Assembly (NCBI GenBank): GCA_045588675.1
Contig: JAZNER010000071.1
Span: 1 to 64,000, forward strand
From: SVTX01 sp045588675
Lineage (GTDB): Bacteria > Bacillota > Clostridia > Oscillospirales > CAG-272
Direction of reading: 5' to 3'
DNA: 64,000 nucleotides
Part shown: one piece after another, positions 8,023-17,405 of the stretch
Numbering within the stretch: position 1 is the stretch's first letter
Layout: each line of letters opens with the position of its first letter
Notes under the pieces: generated by a model
Databases searched by the model: none
Told to the model about the DNA's origin: nothing
Seen by the model: the letters and a program-made list of their open reading frames with translations, nothing else
Translations under genes and position numbers: made by a program

Positions 8023-9278
8023 TCTCTGATTTGCCCTTCCCCTCTTATAAGATACTTTTGGGTAGTAAGCGCCGACAAGCCCATAGGACCTCGCGCGTGA
8101 AGCTTTTGAGTGGAAATTCCAATCTCCGCTCCAAAGCCAAACTCTCCGCCGTCTGTAAAGCGGGTAGAGGCGTTGACATAAACCGCCGCCGCGTCAACAT
8201 ATCTGCGGAAATACTCGGCGTTTTTCTCGCTATTTGTAATAATCGCCTCACTGTGCCCCGTGTTATACCTGTTTATATGCTCAACTGCCTCAGACAGTGA
8301 ATTTACTACCTTTACGGCAAGAATATAGTCGTCATATTCAGTCTTATAATCATCTTCACAGGCTTCTGCTATTCCTTCAAGAATTTTGCGGCTTTCGGGA
8401 CAGCCTCTTAATTCAAGCTTATATTTTTCGGCAACTGCTGCCGCAAATCTCGGCAAAAATTCGTCTGCGCAAGATTTATGAACGAGCAAGGTTTCAATCG
8501 CGTTACAAACCGCAGGGCGAGAGCATTTTGCATTGATTGCCACTCTCACCGCCATATCAATATCAGCGTCGGCGTCAACATACAAATGGCAATTGCCCGC
8601 TCCTGTTTCAATCACGGGAACCTTCGCGTTCTGAACCACCGCGTCAATCAGCCTTTTGCTGCCGCGCGGGATAAGAACATCAACAAGACCTCTTGCCGCC
8701 ATTAAGGCGTCTGCGCTTTCGTGGCTATCACCAGGCTCTATGAAGCCGATACAATCGGGGCTTACACCGCACTCAAAGACAGCCTGCTTCATAATCTTGA
8801 TAAGTGCAAAATTGGTGTTCTGTGCCTCTCTGCCGCCTCGCAAAACAACACAATTTCCTGTTTTTAAGCAGAGTGCCGCCGCATCAACAGTTACATTCGG
8901 TCTTGCCTCGTATATGATAGCAACCGTGCCAAGCGGCACGCGCTCACAGCAAATTTCAAGTCCGCCCTCAGTGGTGAAAACCTCACCTGAGCCAACAGGG
9001 TCTTTCAGCATAACCAACGCTGACAGCGAATTGCAAATAGCCTTTATTCTGCTCTCGTCAAGCATAAGTCTGTCAAGCATATGCGCGGGAACGCCGTTTT
9101 GCTCGGCAGATGCGAGGTCTTTCTTGTTTTGCTCAATCACATATTCTTTATTCTCAAGCAAAGCCTCTGCTATTTTTGACAAAATCTGATTTTTCCTTTT
9201 GGTGTTGAGCACGCCTATCTCCCGTGACGCTGATTTGGCTTTTGAGCACACAAGCTCAACAGTTTCCTTTACATTCAT
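8019..9278 (-). CDS. proA: Gamma-glutamyl phosphate reductase
   Basis: 419 residues. Reduces L-glutamyl-5-phosphate to glutamate semialdehyde with NADPH, the second step of proline synthesis. The catalytic Cys is in SRPAVCNAIE (Cys258), and the ALDH-fold signatures GTVAIIYEARPNVT and LRGGREA are clear. The partner glutamate 5-kinase gene proB, normally adjacent, is not in the window. The Shine-Dalgarno is weak. It lies 16 bp below a flavin reductase gene and overlaps yfcE, so the three are probably one transcript. Confidence 0.93.
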   Translation of the reverse strand: MNVKETVELVCSKAKSASREIGVLNTKRKNQILSKIAEALLENKEYVIEQNKKDLASAEQNGVPAHMLDRLMLDESRIKAICNSLSALVMLKDPVGSGEVFTTEGGLEICCERVPLGTVAIIYEARPNVTVDAAALCLKTGNCVVLRGGREAQNTNFALIKIMKQAVFECGVSPDCIGFIEPGDSHESADALMAARGLVDVLIPRGSKRLIDAVVQNAKVPVIETGAGNCHLYVDADADIDMAVRVAINAKCSRPAVCNAIETLLVHKSCADEFLPRFAAAVAEKYKLELRGCPESRKILEGIAEACEDDYKTEYDDYILAVKVVNSLSEAVEHINRYNTGHSEAIITNSEKNAEYFRRYVDAAAVYVNASTRFTDGGEFGFGAEIGISTQKLHARGPMGLSALTTQKYLIRGEGQIRE

Positions 9279-9294
9279 AATTTTTTACCAATGG

Positions 9295-9810
9295 TTATTC
9301 CTTTACAAGAATTTTTGTTATCTCAAGCACATAGAAGCGATGGAAATCCTTCGTGGGATAATGCTTTGTCTTCTCCTCGCCCAAAAAGCATTCTTCCTTG
9401 AGGTCGTCCGCGTAAAGCTTTTTGCAAAGCAAGATGATCTCTGCATCGTCAATCACGTGTATGTTGTCGATTTTCTCGACATTAAGCCCTAAATTGTCAA
9501 GCTTATCCTCATCTTTTCCTGAGCGAGTTCCGCAAACACCAAGCTCCCGTCGATATTGTTCACCTAAGAAGCAAAGCGATATTTCGTCTGTGTTCTCGAC
9601 AAGCGAAAAGGTGTGCCTTTGAGGTCTTATATAAATAGTCGCCACAGGCTTATTCCAAAGCACGCCAAGTCCTCCCCAGCTTGCCGTCATAGCATTGGCT
9701 CCGCTTTTCTTTTTCTCATCCTTGGCTGTAATCAAGATCCAGTCCTTACCTATCATTTGAAAGGCCGACCTGTTTAATTCTTCGGGTGTGATCTGACGGT
9801 AATTCTTCAT
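9295..9810 (-). CDS. Flavin reductase-like domain protein (flavoredoxin type)
   Basis: 171 residues, an FMN-binding split barrel. Recognisable blocks are KDWILITAKD, NAMTASWGGLGVLWNKPVATIYIRPQR (flavin contact region) and SLCFLGEQYRRELGVCGTRSGKD. Such proteins carry FMN and move electrons between NAD(P)H or iron-sulfur donors and partner proteins. AAAGGA precedes the ATG. The link to proA is positional only; the first gene of a three-gene set. Confidence 0.8.
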   Translation of the reverse strand: MKNYRQITPEELNRSAFQMIGKDWILITAKDEKKKSGANAMTASWGGLGVLWNKPVATIYIRPQRHTFSLVENTDEISLCFLGEQYRRELGVCGTRSGKDEDKLDNLGLNVEKIDNIHVIDDAEIILLCKKLYADDLKEECFLGEEKTKHYPTKDFHRFYVLEITKILVKE

Positions 9811-9985
9811 AAAAAATCCTTTCGCTCGCTCTGAAACAAAGCAAGAAGTTATTGTGGGAGAATATTTTAGTTGAGTAAATTATATCACAAAACAGTCGTG
9901 ATTTCAATACCTTTGCAAAAACTAATTATATTCTGACCTAAAATTATTATATGCCAAAAGCTGAGCTTTGACTTTTATGATTATA

Positions 9986-10019
9986 AAAATGCGGTACCGA
10001 CCAAACGATACCGCATTTT
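9986..10019 (-). terminator. ygiQ terminator
   Basis: A 14-bp stem with one mismatch (AAAATGCGGTACCG with CGATACCGCATTTT), 6-nt loop, T-rich on the minus strand. It lies 73 bp past the ygiQ stop. The surrounding 280-bp gap holds no other gene that I can see. Confidence 0.7.
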
Positions 10020-10091
10020 GTGTTTAGATTGTTTCAATTCTCTGAACTTTTGCTTATAAAACATTTAAGAACATTATCCCGCTCGAATTTA

Positions 10092-12158
10092 TTAAGCTTT
10101 TTTGCTTTTCTTTAAATATGGCTTGTTCTTTGCTTTATTCGAGCCGGGCTTTGCCCAGCCCTTTTTATATTTAGGCTTGGACTTTTGCTGTTGAGGTAAA
10201 TCCGAGCCTTGCTTTGATTTTTGCTTTGAGGAAGCTTCTGCCCTTTTGCTTGACGGCTTTTTGCCCGAAGAGCTGCTGATATTTTTCTTGCTCGATACGC
10301 TTTGAGCGTTAGCCTTCGGCTTTTTGCCTCCCTGACGGCTTCCCTCGACGCGAGAGCCTTCGGGTCGGATAAGGCAATCCTCTCCGTATCCAATCAAATC
10401 TTCTCTTCCCGCCATTCTCAACGCCTCGCGCACAAGGGGCGCATTATCGGGGCGATTGTACTGGAGCAGTGCCCTTTGCAGCTGCTTCTCGTGATAATCG
10501 GTTGCGACATAGACATTCTTCATATCAAGCGGGTTTATTCCCGTGTAATACATAACAGTTGAGGCAGTTCCCGGTGTGGGATAATAATCCTGCACCTGCT
10601 CGGGCGCATAGCGGTCACGCTTCAAGCACAGTGCAAGCTCGATAGCGTCGTTAAGAGTTGAGCCCGGATGGCTTGACATAAGATACGGAACAAGATACTG
10701 CTCCTTGCCTATCTTCCCCGTTATTTCAAAGAATTTTCTGCGGAAGCCCTCGTAAACCTCAAAATCAGGCTTACCCATACAGCGCAAGACCGCGCTTGAG
10801 CAATGCTCTGGAGCAACCTTTAACTGCCCCGAAACATTATCCTTGACAAGCTTATTGAAAAAGGCGTCGTTTTTATCTGCCATCAGATAATCAAAGCGAA
10901 TACCCGAGCGGATAAAGACCTTTTTGATTTTAGGAATTTTCTCTATCTCCTCAATAAGATGCAAATACTCGGTGTGGTCAACCTTCAGATTTTTACAGGG
11001 AGTAGGCGCTAAGCACTTACGGCTCGGACAAACTCCGTCGCGAAGCTGCTTGTCACAGGACGGATAGCGGAAGTTTGCGGTCGGGCCGCCTACATCGTGT
11101 ATGTAGCCCTTAAAATCGGGCATTTCGGCAATAATTTTCGCCTCGGCAATAACGCTTTTTTCACTTCGTGAGCGTACAGTTCGCCCTTGATGGAAGGCAA
11201 GCGCGCAAAAATTGCACGCTCCAAAGCATCCCCTGTTATGAGTAAGTGAAAATTTAACCTCCTCAATAGCAGGCACTCCGCCCTCGCTCTCATACATAGG
11301 GTGATACGAGCGGGCATATGGCAAGCTGTACACACGGTCAAGCTCTTCTCTTTCAAGCGGCGGCATCGGCGGATTCTGAACAAGCATTTTACTGTCGTAA
11401 ATCTCGCAGATTGCTTGTCCGTTTATCGAGTCTTGATTTTTATACTGAATACCAAACGCCTCTGCATATTTTCTCTTGTCGCTCTTTAAATCGTCATAAT
11501 TAAAGGTCGCGGCAACGGGATAATTTACCTTGTCCTCCGGTTTGCAAAGATAAACCGTGCCTCGCACATCACGGATTTTTTTAATCGGCACTCCCCGCTC
11601 AAGCAGCTCTGCAATTCGCAAAATAATATTCTCACCCATTCCATAGGTCAGAATATCAGCACGGCTGTCAACTATCACCGACCTTCTCACCTTATTGTCC
11701 CAATAGTCATAGTGGGCAAATCGGCGCAACGAAGCTTCAAGTCCACCGAGAATTATCGGCACATCTCCATAAGCTTCTCTTATCCTGTTTGAATAAACTA
11801 TTGTCGCGCGGTCGGGGCGTTTTCCCATTTTACCGCCTGCCGAATAGTAGTCATAGGTTCTTTTCTTCTTTGCGGCTGTGTAATGCGCGACCATAGAATC
11901 AATATTTCCCGCGCTTACCAAAAAAGCTAAGCGAGGCTTGCCAAATCTTTTGAAATCCTGTGAGGATTTGTAATCGGGCTGGGCAAGAAAGGCAACTCTG
12001 AAGCCCTTGTCCTCAAGGACACGGCAAATAATAGCCGCGCCAAATGACGGGTGGTCAACATAGGCGTCGCCGCAAACATATACAAAATCGACCTCGTCCC
12101 AACCGCGAGAAAGCATTTCCGCTCTCGTCACAGGGAAAAATCGGTTGTTATTTTCCAT
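10092..12158 (-). CDS. YgiQ-family radical SAM protein
   Basis: 688 residues. The radical-SAM Cys triad is at 311, 315 and 318 (RGCFGACNFCAL), preceded by the YgiQ N-terminal cobalamin-like domain (GDAYVDHPSFGAAIICRVL). A second conserved set follows (DKQLRDGVCPSRKCLAPTPC), then QVQDYYPTPGTASTVMYYTG, typical of the family's DUF3362 end. The reaction is unknown. The last 85 or so residues are a Ser/Lys/Gly/Pro-rich basic tail of low complexity that looks disordered and may bind nucleic acid. Monocistronic. Confidence 0.9.
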   Translation of the reverse strand: MENNNRFFPVTRAEMLSRGWDEVDFVYVCGDAYVDHPSFGAAIICRVLEDKGFRVAFLAQPDYKSSQDFKRFGKPRLAFLVSAGNIDSMVAHYTAAKKKRTYDYYSAGGKMGKRPDRATIVYSNRIREAYGDVPIILGGLEASLRRFAHYDYWDNKVRRSVIVDSRADILTYGMGENIILRIAELLERGVPIKKIRDVRGTVYLCKPEDKVNYPVAATFNYDDLKSDKRKYAEAFGIQYKNQDSINGQAICEIYDSKMLVQNPPMPPLEREELDRVYSLPYARSYHPMYESEGGVPAIEEVKFSLTHNRGCFGACNFCALAFHQGRTVRSRSEKSVIAEAKIIAEMPDFKGYIHDVGGPTANFRYPSCDKQLRDGVCPSRKCLAPTPCKNLKVDHTEYLHLIEEIEKIPKIKKVFIRSGIRFDYLMADKNDAFFNKLVKDNVSGQLKVAPEHCSSAVLRCMGKPDFEVYEGFRRKFFEITGKIGKEQYLVPYLMSSHPGSTLNDAIELALCLKRDRYAPEQVQDYYPTPGTASTVMYYTGINPLDMKNVYVATDYHEKQLQRALLQYNRPDNAPLVREALRMAGREDLIGYGEDCLIRPEGSRVEGSRQGGKKPKANAQSVSSKKNISSSSGKKPSSKRAEASSKQKSKQGSDLPQQQKSKPKYKKGWAKPGSNKAKNKPYLKKSKKA

Positions 12159-12249
12159 TTTTATAAATCCTTTCAGCTTTGGCTTTTCGGGTCAATAAGC
12201 CTTGAATAGATGAATTGCTTTTATTTGACGCGGTTTTTATTGTTTTCTG

Positions 12250-12276
12250 CCTATTTCTTCTAACAGAAGAAATAGG
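12250..12276. repeat. Perfect inverted repeat between ygiQ and spoVM
   Basis: CCTATTTCTTCT and its exact complement around AAC. No T tract on either strand, so it is either an RNA 3'-end hairpin for spoVM or an operator near the ygiQ promoter region. Confidence 0.5.
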
Positions 12277-12329
12277 CCTTAAAACTTGATTAATCTTAAC
12301 AAAAAAACCGAAATAAGTACTTATACCCT

Positions 12330-12419
12330 TTATCTCTTTTTCTTTTCCTTTTTGATACCGAAAATTTTTCTCAAAATCGGCGCAAGGTATGACGGTGAAC
12401 GAACAAGAACAATTTTCAT
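12330..12419 (-). CDS. spoVM: Stage V sporulation protein SpoVM (29 residues)
   Basis: A 29-residue gene with an excellent GAGGAGG site 7 nt before its ATG. The peptide begins MKIVLVRSPSYLAPILRK and continues IFGIKK with a basic end. This matches the SpoVM pattern (MK, a Pro about position 9, an amphipathic helix, then R-x-x-F-G). SpoVM senses the convex outer forespore membrane and anchors SpoIVA to start spore-coat assembly. Its place directly after thiN is the same as in B. subtilis (rsgA-rpe-thiN-spoVM), which makes the call strong despite the size. The peptide is a little longer and more basic at the end than B. subtilis SpoVM (26 residues). Confidence 0.85.
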   Translation of the reverse strand: MKIVLVRSPSYLAPILRKIFGIKKEKKKR

Positions 12420-12499
12420 AAGAATGCCTCCTCAGATTATAATTGGATTCATCAACATTATATGTTGTCTTGCCCCGTTCTGCTATTTTTCGCTAATTT

Positions 12500-13126
12500 T
12501 TATAAATCTCTTGATTCGATTATATAAATTCCGCCGCGCTTGACTGTAATCAATGCGCAATTTTTCTGAATCTCATTTGAAACAGCGAATTGCAGTCCTC
12601 GCTCGACAGTTTTGTTCTTAAGTGGGTATTTTGCGCCCTCAATGCTGACGCCCTTTGCAATCTCATCAACAGCAATCAGCGAAAAATATTTGTAATTTTC
12701 ACTTCTTAACAGTATATGTCCGCTGTTTTTTATATATCTTACTCTGTTTTGACCGTTGACGATAATCGCACGGATTTTTCGCTTATACAGCCCTTCAAGA
12801 ATAGAGAGCATAGAAAGCGCGTGGTCAAATCTCCCCCCCGTGCTTCCAATTATTATGATTTCATCTGCTCCCCTTTTGATTGCAAGCTCAACCGAGAGCT
12901 GAGTGTCGGTCATATCCTTCTCGGCTGGAACCTCTATAACCTCGTCAATATCATCGGGAAGTCGCTTCAAGGAATCAAAATCACCTATTAAAATATTGGT
13001 GTGAACTCCGAGAGCACTCGCATTTTTATATCCCGAATCGGCACAGATAACCAAATCGTCACCCTCGGGGCGCTCACTTATGTATTGTGCGAAAATTTCG
13101 CCGCCTGCGAAAATAAAAGCCCTCAT
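12500..13126 (-). CDS. thiN: Thiamine diphosphokinase
   Basis: 208 residues. Transfers pyrophosphate from ATP to thiamine to give TPP. Visible motifs: ADSGYKNASALGV, LIGDFDSL (metal-binding Asp), EKDMTDTQLSVELAI, GSTGGRFDHALSML, and a C-terminal beta domain ending VKRGGIYIIESRD. The order rsgA-thiN-spoVM is preserved, but rpe, usually between rsgA and thiN, is absent (55-bp gap). No TPP riboswitch is seen in front of it. Confidence 0.92.
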   Translation of the reverse strand: MRAFIFAGGEIFAQYISERPEGDDLVICADSGYKNASALGVHTNILIGDFDSLKRLPDDIDEVIEVPAEKDMTDTQLSVELAIKRGADEIIIIGSTGGRFDHALSMLSILEGLYKRKIRAIIVNGQNRVRYIKNSGHILLRSENYKYFSLIAVDEIAKGVSIEGAKYPLKNKTVERGLQFAVSNEIQKNCALITVKRGGIYIIESRDL

Positions 13127-13181
13127 AAAACCTCCCTGAAAATTGAATATGTCTTATTTATTAATTACTTATTCTGTTGCA

Positions 13182-14102
13182 TTATTTATCCCACTTATGC
13201 TTATTTTTCAGTATATCGTAAAGCATAAGGTAGCTGTCGTGTCGGCTCGCCGCAATCTCGCCACGCTTGACTCCCTCAACGATAGCGCAGCCCTGTTCCT
13301 TTGTGTGAGTGCACTTGGTGTATTTGCAAAGTCCAATCCTCTCGTTGATTTCCTTAAAGCACAAGGGTAGCTGCTCAAGGTCAAAAAAGTCAAATCTTTC
13401 AAAATCAAGCATCGAAAAGCCGGGTGTGTCAGCGAGATAGGCGTCCTCCCCGATTTGATAAAGCGTCACCGCGCGGGTCGTGTGCTTTCCTCTCTCGATT
13501 TTTCTGCTAAGGTCACCCGTGCCAAGCTCAAGTGTCGGGAAAAGCTTATTCATTAGCGTTGATTTTCCAACTCCCGATGCGCCCGCAAAGGCGGCGATTT
13601 TCCCCTCGAGAGAGTTATTCACAAGCTCGCGAATGCAGTCAATTCCCTCGTCAATCTTGCAGGACAGCACGAAAACTCTGTATCCCGCGCTCTCATAAAT
13701 CTTCTTTATTCTATCGGCGTTTTCTCTGTCAAGCTCGCACTTACCGACAACGATAATCGGCTCAATATCGTTAAATTCCAAAATAGCCGTCAGCTTGTCT
13801 ACAAGGTCGAGCGCGGGTTGTGGAAAGCTTGCCGCCATTGTAACAAAAACACAGTCAAGATTTGCAAGCGGCGGACGAATAAGAGAATTTTTGCGCTCCT
13901 TGATGTCAGAAATAATTGCATTTCCCTCTCCCTCTGAAAAGTCAACCAGAGCTATATCGCCGACAAGAGGTGTCGTATTGCTGTGGCGAAATACACCTCG
14001 CGCACGGCATTGTATATCTTTATTGCTATCGCCGTCTTTAATCCTTACTGTATAAAGACCGCCAACACAGCTGAGTATTCTTCCGCTTTTTATAAGTTCC
14101 AT
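13182..14102 (-). CDS. rsgA: Ribosome small-subunit biogenesis GTPase RsgA
   Basis: 306 residues. A circularly permuted GTPase that checks 30S maturation. N-terminal OB fold (1-70), G4-like VVGKCELD, G1 GASGVGKSTLMN, G3 DTPGFS, and the C-terminal zinc knuckle CKYTKCTHTKEQGCAI. The ATG follows the PASTA gene stop without a gap, so the two are translationally coupled. In Firmicutes RsgA is a target of the PrkC/PrpC pair, whose catalytic parts are missing here. Confidence 0.95.
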   Translation of the reverse strand: MELIKSGRILSCVGGLYTVRIKDGDSNKDIQCRARGVFRHSNTTPLVGDIALVDFSEGEGNAIISDIKERKNSLIRPPLANLDCVFVTMAASFPQPALDLVDKLTAILEFNDIEPIIVVGKCELDRENADRIKKIYESAGYRVFVLSCKIDEGIDCIRELVNNSLEGKIAAFAGASGVGKSTLMNKLFPTLELGTGDLSRKIERGKHTTRAVTLYQIGEDAYLADTPGFSMLDFERFDFFDLEQLPLCFKEINERIGLCKYTKCTHTKEQGCAIVEGVKRGEIAASRHDSYLMLYDILKNKHKWDK

Positions 14103-14903
14103 TCACTGCTCTCCAATTAAAAATTGATTACTGTCACCATCAAGGAAATCCTCTCCCTGACTGACGGTAAGGTTTATGATACTGCCTTCAAGCACCAATG
14201 CACCCTCTGGCAAGCTTTGAAAAATAACCGTCCCCTCATCTGCCTCGCTTGAATACTCAAGCGAGATGTCGCCAACCAAAAGTCCCTGTGCCATAATATC
14301 AAGACAGGCTTCTTCAATTATATATCCGTTGTAATTCTTCACCGAGATTGTTTTTATTTTTTCAAATCTGCTGACAAATAATGTGACCGTATCCCCTTCC
14401 CGAAGAGGAGTATCGGCCAGAGGCGTGGTTGATTGCACCAAATCTCCTGTGTCAAGCTCTTCACGGCTGAAATATATCGGTACGACCCGCACTCTCATAC
14501 CCAAGCTCCGCAATTTCGCGCAAGCAAGAGCAAAGTCCTCTCCGTCAAGGCTCGGCATATACAGCTCCTCTTTTCCAAGACTTACGACCAAATCTATGAT
14601 ATGCTTTTCATTAAGTCTTTTTTTGCGCGAATTTGCAGTCGGTGATTGCGATATAACGACACCTCTCTCTACGGCATCAGAGCTCACATACTGCTTTCTT
14701 ATCTTGAAATCGGCAAGAGGGGGTATGTCATCTGCTCTTTTTCCCACCAAATCGGGAACAGTTATGCTCTCGCTTTTTTCAAAATCCACAAAAAAGTATG
14801 AAAACACGCCAAGCGACACTGCAATAGCCAAAAGCACCGATACTATTGCCGAGGCAACAAGACCTCCCCATATTCTTTTTTCGTTATTTCTGTTTTTTGA
14901 CAT
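14103..14903 (-). CDS. PASTA-domain membrane protein lacking a kinase domain
   Basis: 266 residues. A short cytoplasmic tail, one membrane helix (about 13-38), then three PASTA-like repeats outside (about 45-110, 112-180, 181-247), each ending with the typical LVVS/LFVS/LTVS strand. PASTA repeats bind muropeptides or beta-lactam-like ligands. In related genomes this slot holds PrkC, a Ser/Thr kinase with the same extracellular part, preceded by PrpC phosphatase; neither catalytic domain is here. GGAGGG 6 nt upstream fixes the ATG at 14903. It may be a decapitated PrkC or a dedicated wall sensor. Confidence 0.85.
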   Translation of the reverse strand: MSKNRNNEKRIWGGLVASAIVSVLLAIAVSLGVFSYFFVDFEKSESITVPDLVGKRADDIPPLADFKIRKQYVSSDAVERGVVISQSPTANSRKKRLNEKHIIDLVVSLGKEELYMPSLDGEDFALACAKLRSLGMRVRVVPIYFSREELDTGDLVQSTTPLADTPLREGDTVTLFVSRFEKIKTISVKNYNGYIIEEACLDIMAQGLLVGDISLEYSSEADEGTVIFQSLPEGALVLEGSIINLTVSQGEDFLDGDSNQFLIGEQ

Positions 14904-14946
14904 ATAATCCCTCCGCAAAAAATATGTAAAGGAATTATAAACAAAT

Positions 14947-15993
14947 TTAAGCCTGGCTTTCCTCTCGGCGCAGCTGTCCGCAGGAGGCGTTGATGTCAGA
15001 GCCGAGTGTTCGGCGAACCGTAGCTCTTATTCCCTTTGCTTCAAGTGTTGCGGCAAACGCCTTTACTGCCAGCTTGTCCGAGCTCTTAAAGCCCGACTCG
15101 GTAACCTCGTTTACGGGAATAAGATTGACGTGTATCGGCATATTGTCCTGTCTTGTGCGAAGCTTGCGGTTTAACAGCTCGGCGAGCGCCAAAGCCTTTT
15201 GCTTTGTATCATTTTTGCCCGCAATCAGTGTATATTCAAAGGAAATCCGTCTGCATGTCACCTTGTAATAGTCGCGGCATGCGTCAAGCAAGCTATCAAC
15301 GCCCCACGCGCGATTGACAGGCATAATTTCTCCCCTCGTTTCGTCGTCGGACGCGTGCAGAGAAATTGACAGAGTAATTGGCAAATTAAGCTTTGCAAGC
15401 TCGTAAATCTTTGGCACAACGCCGCAGGTTGAGAGAGATATATGACGATAGCCAATATTCACTCCATCAGGTAGATTGACAAGCTGCAAAAACTTAACAA
15501 CATTATCGTAATTGTCAAGCGGCTCGCCTATTCCCATCATAACTATATTGGAAATTCTGATTGACAAATCTCTTTGTGCAGCTATAATCTGACCTAAAAT
15601 CTCACCCGCTTCAAGATTTCTCACCATTCCCGCAATAGTTGACGCGCAAAAGCGACAGCCCATTCGGCAGCCAACCTGAGAGGATATGCAAATCGTGTAT
15701 CCGTGCTCATATTTCATAACGACAGACTCAATGCAGTTGCCGTCTGACATCTCAAAAAGATATTTAACTGTTTCGTCTATTCTTGAGCAGAGCTTTCTCT
15801 TAATTCGGGGAAGCGAGCAATCTGCCGCCTCTGACAGCTTTTGCTTGGTTGCCTTGCCGACATTGGTCATTTCTTCAAGAGCAATTCCCTTATGTAGCTG
15901 TGTAAATATCTGACTTGCCCTGTATTTTGGCTCTCCAAGTGAAATAAGCAATTCACAGAGCTCGTCGGGTGTAAATGATAATATATTTTTCAT
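14947..15993 (-). CDS. rlmN: Dual-specificity 23S rRNA A2503 / tRNA A37 methyltransferase RlmN
   Basis: 348 residues. Radical SAM Cys at 109, 113 and 116 (GCRMGCRFCAST); the methyl-carrying C-terminal Cys338 (INASCGQLR); MMGIGEPLDNYDNV and ISLHASDDETR are typical. The enzyme methylates C2 of A2503 in 23S rRNA and A37 of some tRNAs. It follows rsmB by 8 bp, as in B. subtilis. Confidence 0.95.
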   Translation of the reverse strand: MKNILSFTPDELCELLISLGEPKYRASQIFTQLHKGIALEEMTNVGKATKQKLSEAADCSLPRIKRKLCSRIDETVKYLFEMSDGNCIESVVMKYEHGYTICISSQVGCRMGCRFCASTIAGMVRNLEAGEILGQIIAAQRDLSIRISNIVMMGIGEPLDNYDNVVKFLQLVNLPDGVNIGYRHISLSTCGVVPKIYELAKLNLPITLSISLHASDDETRGEIMPVNRAWGVDSLLDACRDYYKVTCRRISFEYTLIAGKNDTKQKALALAELLNRKLRTRQDNMPIHVNLIPVNEVTESGFKSSDKLAVKAFAATLEAKGIRATVRRTLGSDINASCGQLRREESQA

Positions 15994-16001
15994 TATTCCT
16001 A

Positions 16002-17324
16002 TTATTCTTCTTTAATTTTCTTTAATTTAGCAATAAAAAATCCGTCTGTTCCGTCAATATCGGGGGAGAGAGATAGCATTCCGCCCGATGAACGTTTCTC
16101 TCCAATCGCGAAATCGCAGGGCACAAAATGAGAGTGCTCCGACAAAAATCTCTCAATATTCAAATAGTTTTCCTCAGGCAAAACAGTGCAGGTCGAATAA
16201 ACAAGCTCTCCACCTGTCTTTAAATACCTTGCGCTTGCCGAAAGTATATCGTACTGAATTTGAGGAAGCTTTGCCATCTCCGATAAATCCTTATATCTGA
16301 TTTCAGGCTTTTTAGCCACAACGCCAAGCCCCGAGCAAGGAACATCACAAAGCACCTTGTCTGCCTTGCCGAAAAGCTCCTCGCAAGGTGCTCTGCCGTC
16401 ACGCTCCGAAGCGCTTATTATGTCAATTCCAAGCCGAAGAGCTCCGCTTGAAACAAGCTTCAATTTACTTTGGTGCAGGTCAAAGGAGTAAATCTGACCT
16501 CTGTTTTTCATATTGATTGCCAAGCCGAATGACTTTGAACCGGGACACGAGCAGGTGTCAATGACAAGCTCTCCCTCCCTCGCTCCGAGCGCCTCGACAC
16601 AAATCTGTGATGCCTCGTCCTGAACGAAAAAGAAGCCTTCCTCAAATCCGCGAAGCGACGAAAATGCAACATCACGAAGGATTACCGCGTTATCCAGATT
16701 TTCCGACAAGCTGTATTCTATGTCACTTTCAGATAACAGCTTTAAATACTCTTCTCTCGTTGTCCTCAGAGTATTTATGCGCAAGGTAAGCTTTGGCGGC
16801 TGATTGAATACATCAAGTATCTTCTTTGCTCTCTCATAGCCGTAAAGCTCGCAAAACCGCTGGCAAAAATCGCGCGGAAATGAATATTTGACCGACAAAT
16901 ATGCGATTTTGTCTGCATTCTCGTCGGGATAAAGCTTATCAAGCTCACCTCTTTCGCGACGGCGCAAAAATTCTCTCAAAATAGCATTTACAAAACCTGC
17001 GCTTCTCCTTGGCGCTAAACCCACAGTTTCATTGACCGCGGCATAGGTCGGTATTCTGTCAAGGCAAAGCAGCTGATAAAGCCCCATCTGCAAAAGTATT
17101 CTTGTATCTGTGTCTATCTGCTCGCTTTTTTTTGCTAAGCACGATATAATACGGTCAAGCGTCAGTCGCCTCTCGGTAACTCCCATAACTATCGCCGTAA
17201 CAAGTGCACTGTCGGCTTGTGTCAGCTCGTGCCTTTTGAGCGCATTGTCAAGGGCGATATTTGAATATGTCGCGCCCGAGCTTGCGCTTTTCAATATTTT
17301 AAATGCCACGCGTCTTGCGCTCAT
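16002..17324 (-). CDS. rsmB: 16S rRNA m5C967 methyltransferase RsmB
   Basis: 440 residues. An N-terminal NusB-like RNA-binding domain (about 1-130) and a C-terminal SAM methyltransferase. Motif IV CDVPCSGLGVV carries Cys330, motif VI VYSTCTVLPEEN the catalytic Cys379, and the SAM loop reads DTCSCPGSKSF. In the last, the usual Ala of DxCAAPGGK is Ser, and PGGK reads PGSK, a mild deviation. Co-transcribed with rlmN. Confidence 0.93.
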   Translation of the reverse strand: MSARRVAFKILKSASSGATYSNIALDNALKRHELTQADSALVTAIVMGVTERRLTLDRIISCLAKKSEQIDTDTRILLQMGLYQLLCLDRIPTYAAVNETVGLAPRRSAGFVNAILREFLRRRERGELDKLYPDENADKIAYLSVKYSFPRDFCQRFCELYGYERAKKILDVFNQPPKLTLRINTLRTTREEYLKLLSESDIEYSLSENLDNAVILRDVAFSSLRGFEEGFFFVQDEASQICVEALGAREGELVIDTCSCPGSKSFGLAINMKNRGQIYSFDLHQSKLKLVSSGALRLGIDIISASERDGRAPCEELFGKADKVLCDVPCSGLGVVAKKPEIRYKDLSEMAKLPQIQYDILSASARYLKTGGELVYSTCTVLPEENYLNIERFLSEHSHFVPCDFAIGEKRSSGGMLSLSPDIDGTDGFFIAKLKKIKEE

Positions 17325-17405
17325 ATATCTCCCTCCTTGCGCTTTTATCGTAAATTTAATGTGCTTTTATTTTTTGCACTTTTATTGTGATTTTCAGAAG
17401 CTCTT

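Noticed and set aside
12286..12543. 85-codon plus-strand hydrophobic frame between ygiQ and thiN
   Set aside because: It runs opposite spoVM and into thiN, lacks a ribosome site, and its hydrophobicity comes from AT-rich DNA.
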